A stretch of 58,998 bases of DNA from Candidatus Cryosericum terrychapinii (GCF_003570925.1 NZ_QXIS01000020.1:1-58998), one strand, 5' to 3'; numbered from the stretch's first letter, positions 33,035 to 41,089 are shown. Notes: generated by a model not told the origin, from the sequence alone. A program made the numbers and translations.

Positions 33035-34329
33035 GCTCCAACCTGGTCGGCAATCTGCTGGATGTGTTGTAGAGCCGCAACAGCGAATGCTTCACGGTCT
33101 ACAGCCTTCTGTTTGGGGCCAGCCTCGAGCGGGAGAAGCCCGTAGTTGGCATTCGTGGGCTGGAAGTCCTCTCTGTCACGCGTAACGTAGTCGACCAGAA
33201 GGCCAGTTATTGTCTGGACAGAAAAGACAGGCCGCGGGAAGCCGCGAAGTGATGCGGCAGCGTTCAGTGCCGCAACGAGCCCCAATGTGGTCGACTCCAT
33301 GTATCCATCGACGCCACACAACTGTCCTGCTGCCCATACGCGTGGAAACGCTCTCAATTCGAGGTCTTGAGACAGCACTGAAGGACCGCGGAGAAACGCG
33401 TTTCGATGAATGAGGCCATACCGCACAAATTCAGCGCTGCGGAGGGCTGGTACCATGCCAAGCACTCTCTGTTGTTCGGCGATGGCCAGGGACGTCTGAA
33501 ATCCCACCAGGCCGAGCACGGTTCCTTCACGGTTTTCCTTGCGAAGCTGAATGACCGCGAAGCAGTTTTCGGGTCTCTCCCGGAGACCGACCGGGCGCAT
33601 CGGACCAAATCTGAGAGTATCGTCACCCCTTCGCGCAATTTCCTCGACCGGCAGACACCCCTCAAAGTACTTCTGTTCATCAAGAGTCTCGGGGAGGTGT
33701 TGTCTGGCAGACTGGAGCGCATGGACAAACGCATAGTATTCCTCCCTCGTGAGGGGACAGTTCACATAGTCGGCGGCATCTCCCCCACGCGAGCTCAGGA
33801 ACGAAGAATTGGGGTCGACAGAATAGGCCCAGATGGACGGAGCGACGGCATCGTAGAAAAAGAGATTCTCGCACCCGAGGCGCTCCCGCAGCTCACAGAG
33901 AAAATCCGGACTGGTAAGAGGGCCCGTGGCAAGGATGGTTGGGACCGAGGAGTCGAGCCGTCTGTATTCCTTCCTGCGAATGGAAATGAGCGGGTCGCTC
34001 TGGATGCTCTGAGTCACCAAGCCGCTGAACTGGTCCTTGTCAACCGCGAAAGCCTTGCCTGCAGGAAGACGGCTCGCATCAGCGCACCGCACGATGGCGG
34101 AACCGAGGAGTCGAAGCTCGGCTTTAAGAAGGCCTCTCGCGTCCCGCAAGGCGTCAGAGCCAAGGGAATTGCTGCAGACTAGTTCTCCGAATCGGTCGGT
34201 TTCGTGGATGTCGGTCTGGTGCGAGGGCCGCATTTCCCATAGCTCCACCGACAGACCGAGACGAGCCAGAGTCAGCGCAGCCTCACTGCCAGCCAGGCCG
34301 CCCCCAACAACGCGCACGTCCATGTCCAT
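33007..34329 (-). CDS. trmFO: tRNA (uracil-54-C5)-methyltransferase, folate-dependent
   Basis: Flavoprotein making 5-methyluridine at position 54 of tRNA with methylenetetrahydrofolate. 440 residues: FAD-binding RVVGGGLAGSEAALTLARLG and ELWEMRP at the N-terminus, the catalytic Cys region GELVCSNSLGSDALRDARGL, FGPMRPVGL, and the C-terminal VWAAGQLCGVDGYMES and NANYGLLPLE. The ATG at 34329 lies 1 base after the dprA stop. dprA-trmFO adjacency is common in Firmicutes-like genomes. Confidence 0.95.
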   Translation of the reverse strand: MDMDVRVVGGGLAGSEAALTLARLGLSVELWEMRPSHQTDIHETDRFGELVCSNSLGSDALRDARGLLKAELRLLGSAIVRCADASRLPAGKAFAVDKDQFSGLVTQSIQSDPLISIRRKEYRRLDSSVPTILATGPLTSPDFLCELRERLGCENLFFYDAVAPSIWAYSVDPNSSFLSSRGGDAADYVNCPLTREEYYAFVHALQSARQHLPETLDEQKYFEGCLPVEEIARRGDDTLRFGPMRPVGLRERPENCFAVIQLRKENREGTVLGLVGFQTSLAIAEQQRVLGMVPALRSAEFVRYGLIHRNAFLRGPSVLSQDLELRAFPRVWAAGQLCGVDGYMESTTLGLVAALNAAASLRGFPRPVFSVQTITGLLVDYVTRDREDFQPTNANYGLLPLEAGPKQKAVDREAFAVAALQHIQQIADQVGAWTAQKTSL

Positions 34330-34330
34330 G

Positions 34331-35440
34331 CTACAGTGGCTGGACGATAGCAAAGCTGTCCGGTCCCCGGCGCACCAGGAGACCCCGGAGTTCAAGACTG
34401 GTCAAGACGCTGAGGACCTGGGGTGCGGCGCAGGCAAGGCGTTCGCAGAGCAGATCGACGGAGGTACACCCTGCCTGTATGCAGCCGACGATCGACTGTT
34501 CCTGCTGTGACAGTACCTCGGACGGGAGTTCCTCGGGAGCGGCCTTGAACCCCGGGAGTTCATCGAGAACATCGCGTACAGATTGCACCAGTTTGGCACC
34601 GGACTTGATCAACGCGTTCGTTCCGACGTGCTGAAGAGCGTAGATAGAACCCGGAATCGCAAAGACCTCACGATTCTGTTCCAGGGCGAAATTGGCTGTA
34701 AGAAGAGACCCGCTCTCCTTCGCAGCTTCTACCACGAGGACACCCAGCGACAGACCAGAAATGACGCGGTTGCGCTGCGGGAATGTATAAACCGTTGGCT
34801 GCATATGAAGATGAAACTCGGAAATGACGGCTCCTCCGCCGTTCCGCGCGATGCTCCGCGCGATTGGAACATGAATGGTCGGATAAATCTCGTCAATGCT
34901 GGATCCCAGGACTGCGATCGTTTGACCCCCTGCATCAAGACATCCGACGTGGGCTGCCTTGTCAATTCCATAGGCAAGGCCGCTGACCACTACGAGACCT
35001 GCTGCTGCCAGCTGCCCAGCAAAGTCGGAGGCTGCTCTGATACCTTCAGGCGTCGGTTTGCGGCTGCCCACGATGGCTATGCAATCCCTGAGCAGAACTG
35101 TTGCGTCACCCAGAATCTGAAGGAAGATCGGTGGACGGTAGCATTCGAGGAGGCGACCCGGATAGGTCTCCGGCCCGTCGAACATCGTAATAAGAGAAGC
35201 CCCGAGGCTGTTGAGTTCGGCAATCTCCGTGTCGGCTTTTTCCAGGACACAGTCCCGTTCAGCCAATGACACGTGCTTCCCTCGCGCCGAAGGCGACGCA
35301 TAAAGCAATTGATCGAGCCTCTCCTGTGACACGACCTCCAATTCATCCGGCGCCTCAAGCAGGGCCACGAGGTCCCACTTGCAGACGCCGAGAGGCAGGA
35401 GGTCGAGAGCAAGAGCCGCTCGACCAAATTGCGAGATCAT
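34331..35440 (-). CDS. dprA: DNA processing protein DprA
   Basis: Loads RecA on incoming single-stranded DNA during transformation. 369 residues: an N-terminal helical region, then the Rossmann-like domain with IVGSRKPTPEGIRAASDFAG, VVSGLAYGIDKAAHVGCL, AVLGSSIDEIYP, TFPQRNRVISGLSLGVLVVE and SGSLLTANFALEQNREVFAIPG. A C-terminal winged-helix (SIVGCIQAGCTSVDLLCERL) completes the long form. It starts 7 bases after rplT. ComF is the only other competence-type gene in the window. Confidence 0.94.
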   Translation of the reverse strand: MISQFGRAALALDLLPLGVCKWDLVALLEAPDELEVVSQERLDQLLYASPSARGKHVSLAERDCVLEKADTEIAELNSLGASLITMFDGPETYPGRLLECYRPPIFLQILGDATVLLRDCIAIVGSRKPTPEGIRAASDFAGQLAAAGLVVVSGLAYGIDKAAHVGCLDAGGQTIAVLGSSIDEIYPTIHVPIARSIARNGGGAVISEFHLHMQPTVYTFPQRNRVISGLSLGVLVVEAAKESGSLLTANFALEQNREVFAIPGSIYALQHVGTNALIKSGAKLVQSVRDVLDELPGFKAAPEELPSEVLSQQEQSIVGCIQAGCTSVDLLCERLACAAPQVLSVLTSLELRGLLVRRGPDSFAIVQPL

Positions 35441-35447
35441 GAAAGGA

Positions 35448-35807
35448 CTAGGCAGTCAGCTGCTTCTTCGCCTCAGCGACGAGGGTGGCAAACGTTTCCT
35501 TGTCATGGACAGCCATGTCAGCCAGCACTTTGCGGTCGAGCTTCACACCGGCCTTTTTCAGACTTCCCACAAACTTGGAATACGTGATGCCATTAGAGCG
35601 ACACAGTGCATTGATACGCACAATCCAGAGTGCTCTGTACTCGCGCTTCTTTTCCTTGCGGTTGAAATACGCATGACGCTCAGCCTGCTGAACAGCTTCC
35701 CGTGCAGCCCTGTACCGGATAGAACGTGCGCCGACATAGCCCTTGCTGAGCTTCAGTATCTTCTTGTGCCTTCTGCGGATCGAGCTTCCACCCTTAACTC
35801 TCGACAT
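35448..35807 (-). CDS. rplT: Ribosomal protein bL20
   Basis: 119-residue large-subunit assembly protein (MSRVKGGSSIRRRHKKILKL, KGYVGARSIRYRAAREAV, YRALWIVRINALCRSNGI). In Bacillus subtilis L20 represses its own infC-rpmI-rplT operon by attenuation in the infC leader. The leader found here before infC makes the same control likely. Confidence 0.97.
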   Translation of the reverse strand: MSRVKGGSSIRRRHKKILKLSKGYVGARSIRYRAAREAVQQAERHAYFNRKEKKREYRALWIVRINALCRSNGITYSKFVGSLKKAGVKLDRKVLADMAVHDKETFATLVAEAKKQLTA

Positions 35808-35819
35808 CGTGAGCCTCCA

Positions 35820-36041
35820 TTAACCCTTGAGATACGGCACAAGTCTCTTCATGTTGCGAGCGTCTGCGCCATGAAGAACACGCTTCTTCAGCATCAGTTT
35901 CTTCTTCGCCATGGACTTCTTGCCAAGCTTGTGGCCATGGTTGGCGCCATACGCCATGATCTTGCCGGTACCGGTTATCTTGAACCTCTTGGCGGCTCCC
36001 CTGCATGTCCTGATCTTGGTCACTTTGTTTTTGATAGCCAT
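35820..36041 (-). CDS. rpmI: Ribosomal protein bL35
   Basis: 73-residue basic protein (MAIKNKVTKIRTCRGAAKRF, GKIMAYGANHGHKLGKKS, KKRVLHGADARNMKRLVPYL). It stands between infC and rplT, 3 bases after infC. Confidence 0.96.
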   Translation of the reverse strand: MAIKNKVTKIRTCRGAAKRFKITGTGKIMAYGANHGHKLGKKSMAKKKLMLKKRVLHGADARNMKRLVPYLKG

Positions 36042-36044
36042 GTC

Positions 36045-36596
36045 CTACTCCTTTCCGGGTCCTTTCATCTTGGCGAGCACTACTTTGGATGGCTCCATCA
36101 TCATTGACATATTGCGGCCCTGCATCTTGGGTTCCTGAGTGACCGTGCCGTACTCGGCAAGATCAGCAGCAACCCTCTTGAGCAGCGCACGCCCCTGATC
36201 GGGGAACGCCATCTCACGACCGCGGAACATGATCGTCACACGAACGCGGTTTCCAGCCGACAGGAACTCCTTGAGGTGCTGATTCTTCACGGTCAGATCG
36301 CCAACGTCGATGCGCAGTCGGTATTTCATCTCTTTCATCTCGACTGTGACCTGTTTCTTCCTGGCTTCCTTCTGCCGCTTCATCTGCTCGTACTGGTACT
36401 TTCCCAGATCCATGATCTTGCAAACGGGTGGAGTGGCGTTGGGCGCCACGACGATCAGGTCGAGCCCCTTCGAGTACGCAAGTTCAAGAGCCGCTTCGGA
36501 CGTCAGCAAGCCCAACTGACCATTGTCCTCGTCAATGACGCGGACTTCCTTCCAGCGCACTCTCTCGTTGTAAATCAGATCTGAATCCCTATTGAT
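36045..36596 (-). CDS. infC: Translation initiation factor IF-3, starting at an AUC codon
   Basis: Binds the 30S subunit and checks start-codon pairing. A conventional GTG start at 36560 would drop the conserved N-terminus. Twelve codons earlier, in frame, ATC (36596-36594) begins a protein whose next residues NRDSDLIYNERVRWKEVRVI match the IF-3 start I-N-x-x-I-x-x-x-x-V-R-x-x-E-V-R-x-I. GGAGG lies 6 bases before this ATC, and no ATG, GTG or TTG is available in frame there. IF-3 discriminates against non-standard starts, and AUU/AUC/AUA starts give autoregulation in other bacteria. 183 residues; the C-terminal domain has GNRVRVTIMFRGREM and KMQGRNMSMMMEP. Confidence 0.93.
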   Translation of the reverse strand: MNRDSDLIYNERVRWKEVRVIDEDNGQLGLLTSEAALELAYSKGLDLIVVAPNATPPVCKIMDLGKYQYEQMKRQKEARKKQVTVEMKEMKYRLRIDVGDLTVKNQHLKEFLSAGNRVRVTIMFRGREMAFPDQGRALLKRVAADLAEYGTVTQEPKMQGRNMSMMMEPSKVVLAKMKGPGKE

Positions 36597-36745
36597 TCCA
36601 CACCTCCAAAAAGAAAAATGGCGACCGCTGTAAAACGGCCGCCATATAGTTGAAACACATTGGCGAACTCAAGGACCTCTTTGCCTAAAGCTGGAGGTAG
36701 AAGCCTTACCGGCTTCGTTTTACAGTGGCTCTGCTCTTTCGAGCC
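36597..36745 (-). promoter_or_regulatory. Structured infC leader, candidate L20-type attenuator
   Basis: About 150-base leader in RNA order from 36745. Elements are a GCTC-GAAA-GAGC hairpin (36744-36733) and CTGTAAAACG (36725-36716). A GAAGCC-GGTAA-GGCTTC hairpin (36716-36700) and ACCTCCA (36698-36692) follow, then GAGGT (36679-36675), able to pair with ACCTC. The intrinsic terminator (36645-36618, T-tract to 36608), GGAGGTG and the ATC start come last. CTGTAAAACG is the exact complement of CGTTTTACAG (36637-36628), the terminator loop plus two stem bases. ACCTCCA is the exact complement of TGGAGGT (36608-36602) at the ribosome-binding site. Both long-range pairings compete with local hairpins, as expected of an attenuator or pseudoknot responsive to L20 or IF-3. 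Confidence 0.65.
36608..36645 (-). terminator. Intrinsic terminator / attenuator directly before infC
   Basis: RNA stem ATGGCGGCCG / CGGTCGCCAT, 10 pairs including one G-U, with loop TTTTACAG, followed by the tract TTTTTCTTTTT. The tract ends against the infC Shine-Dalgarno sequence, so terminated transcripts would contain no infC. It would also stop read-through from thrS. Confidence 0.8.
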
Positions 36746-36751
36746 TCCATG

Positions 36752-36779
36752 AGTATAGCAACGTTCCCGTGCAAAACAA
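36752..36779 (-). promoter_or_regulatory. Promoter of the infC operon
   Basis: Minus-strand -35 TTGTTT (36774-36779) and -10 TATACT (36752-36757), 16-base spacer, directly after the thrS stop. The start falls near 36745, just before the leader structures. Confidence 0.5.
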
Positions 36780-38705
36780 CTAGGGGAAGATGACCTTGCT
36801 CTTGATCTCCTCGAGCACGCGCTCGATGAACTGGTCGACGGTCACCACGCCCTGATCGCCTTCGTGCCGCATCCGCACAGCCACGGAGTCCACTGCTGCT
36901 TCCTTGGCGCCTATGACGGCAATGTACGGGACCTTCTGCATCTCGGCATCGCGGATCTTCGCCTGCATCTTCTCTCGGCGGATATCGATCTTGGCGCGGA
37001 TGCCACGTTCGACCAGCCTGGCGGTGATTGCCTTGGCATACTCTTCCTGCACGTCCGTGATGGGAACCACCTCGACCTGAACGGGAGCAAGCCAGAGAGG
37101 GAATGCGCCAGCATACTGTTCAATGAGCGTCCCGAAGAACCGTTCCATGGAACCCAGCACAACGCGGTGCAGCATGATCGGGCGGTGTTCCTTGCCGTCT
37201 TCGCCGATATAGGTGACGTCGAAGCGCTCAGGCAGATTGAAGTCGACCTGGACCGTCGGCCCCTGCCACTCGCGGCCAATGGCGTCCACAAGCTTCACAT
37301 CGATCTTTGGCCCATAGAAGACACCTTCGCCTGGGTCGACCTTATAGTCGAGACGCATTTCCTCAAGAGCCACCCTCAGAGCCTCGGTCGCCATCTGCCA
37401 GCCTTCGTCGGTTCCTACAGAGTGCTCCGGGCGCGTGCTGAGGTAGATGTTGTACTTCGTGAACCCGAACGTCTCGATCATGTGACGGGTGAAGTCGAGC
37501 ACTCCCTTGACCTCATCATTAAGCTGGTCCGGACGGACGAAGAGGTGAGCGTCGTCTTGAGTGAACCCACGCACGCGCAGAAGACCATGAAGGACACCGG
37601 ACTTCTCGTAGCGATACACGGTGCCCAGTTCAGCCCACCGAAGCGGAAGATCACGATAGCTGCGAACCTGCGACTTGTAGATGAGAATATGGAAAGGGCA
37701 GTTCATCGGCTTGAGCATGTACTGGTCCTCATCGACCTGGATCGGCGAGTACATGTTTTGCTGGTAGAAACCCCAGTGGCCAGAGGTTTTCCAGAGCTCA
37801 AGATTCGCTATGTGGGGCGTGTAGACGAATTCATACCCACGCTTGATATGCTCAGCACGCCAGAAATCCTCGATCTCCTTCCGAACAATGGCCCCCTTGG
37901 GATGCCAGAAAATCAGTCCAGCACCAGCCTGCTCCTGTATACTGAAGAGGTCCAGCTGCTGTCCCAGCTTCCGATGGTCGCGCTTGGCAGCCTCTTCCCG
38001 GGCCGTGACAAAACCGACCAGCTCTTCCTTCGATGGGAAGGCCGTGCCATAGATGCGCTGGAGCATCTTGTTTTTCTCGTCTCCTCGCCAATACGCGCCT
38101 GCGACCGACAGAAGCTTGAAGTGCTTGAGGTAGCTGGTGGAAGGGATATGCGGTCCACGGCAGAGGTCTGTGAAGGATCCCTGAGTGTAGAGCGAGACGG
38201 TCGTCGCGGGTATCTCCGAAAGGATCTCGACCTTGTACTGGTCGCCGCGTTCCTTGAAGAACTCGATGGCTTCGGCTATCGGCTTGTCCTGCCGGGTGAA
38301 ATGTTCGCTGTGCTCGATGATCTCGTGCATCTTCTGTTCGATTGCATCGAGATCATCGGGGGACAGCGTCTTCGACATGTCGATATCGTAGTAGAAACCA
38401 TTATCGATGGATGGTCCAATGGCAAGTTTGGCGTCCGGGTAGAGCTCCTTGATCGCCTCGGCCATGATGTGTGACGTACTGTGGCGAAGGATTTGCAGCC
38501 CGTCGCTGCTGGCGGTGCTCACAAGCTGGATGTCGTCGGCCGTGGATGGAATCGTCGTCATGTCCATGAGCAAGCCGCCAATCCTGGCAGCAACGATGGA
38601 TCGCTTCTGCTGAGGAAAGAGCTTCTGAACAGCCATGAGGATGGACTCGCCATCATTGAAGGAGTATTGAAACGATGCGTCATCAAGAACAATTCTGATA
38701 TCCAT
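36780..38705 (-). CDS. thrS: Threonyl-tRNA synthetase
   Basis: Charges tRNA-Thr. 641 residues with the full bacterial layout: TGS domain (about 1-62), editing domain with HSTSHIMAEAIKELYP and SFTDLCRGPHIPST, class II core with MNCPFHILIYKS, RYEKSGVLHGLLRVRGFTQD and LHRVVLGSMERFFGTLIE, and an anticodon-binding domain (about 540-641). It begins 22 bases after a tRNA-Val gene and appears co-transcribed with it. No T-box leader was seen. Confidence 0.97.
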   Translation of the reverse strand: MDIRIVLDDASFQYSFNDGESILMAVQKLFPQQKRSIVAARIGGLLMDMTTIPSTADDIQLVSTASSDGLQILRHSTSHIMAEAIKELYPDAKLAIGPSIDNGFYYDIDMSKTLSPDDLDAIEQKMHEIIEHSEHFTRQDKPIAEAIEFFKERGDQYKVEILSEIPATTVSLYTQGSFTDLCRGPHIPSTSYLKHFKLLSVAGAYWRGDEKNKMLQRIYGTAFPSKEELVGFVTAREEAAKRDHRKLGQQLDLFSIQEQAGAGLIFWHPKGAIVRKEIEDFWRAEHIKRGYEFVYTPHIANLELWKTSGHWGFYQQNMYSPIQVDEDQYMLKPMNCPFHILIYKSQVRSYRDLPLRWAELGTVYRYEKSGVLHGLLRVRGFTQDDAHLFVRPDQLNDEVKGVLDFTRHMIETFGFTKYNIYLSTRPEHSVGTDEGWQMATEALRVALEEMRLDYKVDPGEGVFYGPKIDVKLVDAIGREWQGPTVQVDFNLPERFDVTYIGEDGKEHRPIMLHRVVLGSMERFFGTLIEQYAGAFPLWLAPVQVEVVPITDVQEEYAKAITARLVERGIRAKIDIRREKMQAKIRDAEMQKVPYIAVIGAKEAAVDSVAVRMRHEGDQGVVTVDQFIERVLEEIKSKVIFP

Positions 38706-38727
38706 GTCCGCTCCCAGGAAACGCAGA

Positions 38728-38802
38728 TGGTGGGCGATAGAGGAATCGAACCTCTGACCTCTTCGGTGTCAACGAAGCGTTCTACCCCTGAACTAACCGC
38801 CC
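38728..38802 (-). tRNA. tRNA-Val (GAC)
   Basis: 75 bases including encoded CCA. Acceptor GGGCGGT/ATCGCCC with one G-U pair; anticodon stem CTTCG/CGAAG with loop TTGACAC, anticodon GAC. It stands in the 5' region of thrS, so its processing would free the thrS mRNA. Confidence 0.95.
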
Positions 38803-38821
38803 ACAAAACCGGACTTGCGAT

Positions 38822-38849
38822 AGTATACGCAGAACACGTTCGGCTGCAA
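38822..38849 (-). promoter_or_regulatory. Promoter of tRNA-Val and thrS
   Basis: Minus-strand -35 TTGCAG (38844-38849) and -10 TATACT (38822-38827), 16-base spacer, starting about 12 bases before tRNA-Val. Confidence 0.6.
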
Positions 38850-38936
38850 GCCCTCTGACTCGGGCCTGCCCGCTTGCCACAACCTAGGAGGCCCTGAACC
38901 TTCTGGTCGTTGTTCGAGCGGGCCAGAATAGCCATC

Positions 38937-38979
38937 TTGCTGCTGTGACATAGGAGTATACTGTCATTTGCATGCAAAC
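38937..38979 (+). promoter_or_regulatory. Promoter and palindromic operator-like site of nth
   Basis: Plus-strand -35 TTGCTG (38937-38942) and -10 TATACT (38958-38963), 15-base spacer. The predicted start falls inside a perfect 12-base palindrome, TTTGCATGCAAA (38968-38979), a good position for a repressor. Confidence 0.5.
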
Positions 38980-39000
38980 GTCAAGTAAGGGGAGATGGAG

Positions 39001-39657
39001 ATGCGATTCACAGCGCAGAAGCACGTTCGACAGGTGGTGACCACACTCGAGAAGACCTATCCCGACAGAGGCACCGCACTAGAGTTCAGGGACCCATGGC
39101 AGTTGCTTACGGCAACGATACTCAGCGCCCAGTGCACAGACGTCATGGTCAACAAGGTTACCCCACGTCTGTTTGCTGCCTATCCCGGGCCATGTGCTCT
39201 AGGTCACGCCGACATTTTTGCTGTCGAAGAGATCGTCAAGGCGACGGGCTTCTTCCACAACAAGGCGAAGGCGATCGTTGCCGCCTCCCTTGAACTCTGT
39301 GAGAAATGGGGAGGCACGGTCACTCCCGAGATGGATTTTCTGACGGGACTCCCTGGCGTCGGACGCAAGACCGCCAACGTCGTCCTTGCGCATGCATTCG
39401 GCAAGCAAGCTGTTGTTGTCGACACGCATGTAAAGCGTCTGGCCTATCGCATCGGACTGAGCGAGAGCCTTGTTCCGGAGAAGGTGGAACAGGACATCAT
39501 GGCCGCCGTTGCCGAGAGCCACTGGAACTCACTCTGTGACGCACTCATCGCCCACGGGCGATCTGCCTGCAATGCTCGCAGACCGGATTGCGACGCTTGC
39601 ACCATTACGCGGTTGTGTCCGAAGAACGGGGTGGCAAAGGCGAAGGCTCCACGCTGA
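39001..39657 (+). CDS. nth: Endonuclease III (DNA glycosylase/AP lyase)
   Basis: Removes oxidised pyrimidines and cuts the abasic site. 218 residues: TATILSAQCTDVMVNKVTP, helix-hairpin-helix LPGVGRKTANVVLAHAFG with the catalytic Lys, catalytic Asp in VVVDTHVKRLAYR, and the 4Fe-4S ligands C-x6-C-x2-C-x5-C in ACNARRPDCDACTITRLC. The ATG at 39001 has AAGGGGAG with a 6-base spacer; an ATG two codons earlier lies too close to it. Single-gene unit with its own promoter, converging on mtnA. Confidence 0.95.
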   Translation: MRFTAQKHVRQVVTTLEKTYPDRGTALEFRDPWQLLTATILSAQCTDVMVNKVTPRLFAAYPGPCALGHADIFAVEEIVKATGFFHNKAKAIVAASLELCEKWGGTVTPEMDFLTGLPGVGRKTANVVLAHAFGKQAVVVDTHVKRLAYRIGLSESLVPEKVEQDIMAAVAESHWNSLCDALIAHGRSACNARRPDCDACTITRLCPKNGVAKAKAPR

Positions 39658-39718
39658 CAGGCACCATTCCCAGTTGCGTGAGCAGGTCAAGGAACCAGCC
39701 AGGTCCGACAAAATGCAA

Positions 39719-39763
39719 CAGGCCACGGTCCCGACATCTTCTCCAGTGGCGGTCCGTGGCCTG
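39719..39763. terminator. Bidirectional hairpin between nth and mtnA
   Basis: Perfect 10-base arms CAGGCCACGG (39719-39728) and CCGTGGCCTG (39754-39763), 25-base loop, midway between two convergent genes. T-rich tracts are weak on both sides, but position and stem strength favour a shared terminator. Confidence 0.55.
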
Positions 39764-39785
39764 ATTGTGCCGAGGTTGCTTTTGC

Positions 39786-40814
39786 TCAGGGTCGCTCCCA
39801 ATTGCCGAAGGGGTGCCTGAAAACACCACGTTCAGTGACGATACCCGAAAGCAGCTCGTTGGGGGTCACGTCGAACGACGGGTTGAAGGCATGTGCGCCT
39901 TCTGCGGCAACACGCTGGCCCGCGAACGACAGGACCTCGTTCTCGTCGCGCTGTTCTACGAGGATCTCGGCGCCCGAAGCAATCGAAAAATCGAAGGAGC
40001 TCAACGGTGCCGCCGCGTAGAACGGTAGCCCATGGTACTTAGCCAGGACGGCCAGCTGGTAGGTTCCAATCTTGTTGGCAAAGTCTCCGTTCGAGGCGAT
40101 GCGGTCGGCACCTACGATGACCTTGGTGACCATCCCATGCGACATCATGAAGCCAGCCATTCCGTCAGTAATAAGATGGAACGGGATACCTGCGGTCACG
40201 AGTTCCAGAGCCGTCAATCGTGCTCCCTGAAGGTACGGCCGCGTCTCGAGGGCAATGACCTGAATCTTCCTGCCTTGCTTGAAGGCTTCGTTGATAGAAC
40301 CAAACGCCGTGCCATATCGATAAGTCGCAAGAGCGCCGGTATTGCAGATAGTCAGGATGATGTCTCCGTCTTCGAACAGTTCGGCCCCGTGTTTCGACAG
40401 AGCGAGATTGTGGTCCTCGTCGTCCTGGGTCAGCTTGCCGGCGAACGTCGCAAGCTCATCGGCCGCTGCCTGTGGGCTCTTGCCGAGACTCGGCGCTCCC
40501 TCGGCGAGAGACCGGTCGACGGCCCAGGCAAGGTTCACGGCAGTGGGTCGGGCGCTCTTGAGATAGGCACCGGCGTCGAGGACAAACTGTGCAGGCTGCG
40601 GAGTCGTCAACGCCTCTCGGGCAGCCAGAGCCATGCCATAGGCGGCAGCGACGCCAATTGCAGGAGCCCCGCGAGTGTTCATATTCTTGATGACCGAATA
40701 GACATCTCTGTAGGACGTACACTCGATCCACTCAGTCTCGAAGGGGAGCCTGAGCTGGTCGAGCACACATAGACTGGAGCCTGTCCACAACAGGCTCCTG
40801 AGTTCTTCACTCAT
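39786..40814 (-). CDS. mtnA: Methylthioribose-1-phosphate isomerase family protein
   Basis: Aldose-ketose isomerase of the methionine salvage pathway. 342 residues with MNTRGAPAIGVAAAYGMALA, the catalytic Cys in LTICNTGALATYRYGTAFG, ALETRPYLQGARLTALEL and the catalytic Asp in VIVGADRIASNGDFANKIGT. The family also contains ribose-1-phosphate isomerases acting downstream of nucleoside phosphorylases. punA and pdp lie 3 kb away, and no other methionine-salvage gene is seen, so that alternative remains open. Confidence 0.88.
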   Translation of the reverse strand: MSEELRSLLWTGSSLCVLDQLRLPFETEWIECTSYRDVYSVIKNMNTRGAPAIGVAAAYGMALAAREALTTPQPAQFVLDAGAYLKSARPTAVNLAWAVDRSLAEGAPSLGKSPQAAADELATFAGKLTQDDEDHNLALSKHGAELFEDGDIILTICNTGALATYRYGTAFGSINEAFKQGRKIQVIALETRPYLQGARLTALELVTAGIPFHLITDGMAGFMMSHGMVTKVIVGADRIASNGDFANKIGTYQLAVLAKYHGLPFYAAAPLSSFDFSIASGAEILVEQRDENEVLSFAGQRVAAEGAHAFNPSFDVTPNELLSGIVTERGVFRHPFGNWERP

Positions 40815-40830
40815 TCGTCGAAGCGTCGAG

Positions 40831-41016
40831 TCAGGCTGTGGCCTTCAGCTTCTTGAGACACTTGCCGCACACGCGAATCCTCTGAACCCTGCCGTTCATC
40901 TCTACCTGTACTGTGTGAAGATTCGGCAGGAAACGACGAGAACTGCGCTGAATGGAATGGCTGACCGTGTTGCCAACCATTGGACCCTTGCCACAAATAG
41001 TACATACTCTGCTCAT
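40831..41016 (-). CDS. rpmB: Ribosomal protein bL28
   Basis: 61-residue large-subunit protein: [54 protein letters not shown]. Two Cys pairs (CTIC, CGKC) make it a zinc-binding form. A longer overlapping frame (40811-41326) is a shadow. Divergent from the asp23 operon. Confidence 0.96.
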   Translation of the reverse strand: MSRVCTICGKGPMVGNTVSHSIQRSSRRFLPNLHTVQVEMNGRVQRIRVCGKCLKKLKATA

Positions 41017-41046
41017 TTCGATGAACCTCCATGAAAATGTAGACTA

Positions 41047-41074
41047 ATTCTATGTCAAAGGCCAACGAATTCAA
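41047..41074 (-). promoter_or_regulatory. Promoter of rpmB
   Basis: Minus-strand -35 TTGAAT (41069-41074) and -10 TAGAAT (41047-41052), 16-base spacer. The -10 hexamer is the same as at the tRNA-Lys promoter. Confidence 0.55.
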
Positions 41075-41080
41075 GTTTGG

Positions 41081-41089
41081 TGGTATAAT
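41081..41089 (+). promoter_or_regulatory. Extended -10 promoter of the asp23-fakA operon
   Basis: TGGTATAAT (41081-41089) is a perfect extended -10 (TG-n-TATAAT). No -35 match lies at the right distance, which is usual for extended -10 promoters. Start near 41096. Confidence 0.6.

Noticed and set aside
36864-38474. 536-codon open frame on the plus strand opposite thrS
   Set aside because: It lies wholly antisense to a perfectly conserved synthetase, shows no recognisable motif and follows from the codon bias of thrS.
38706-38850. T-box leader for thrS
   Set aside because: The space upstream of thrS is filled by a tRNA-Val gene and its promoter; no T-box sequence or terminator was found.
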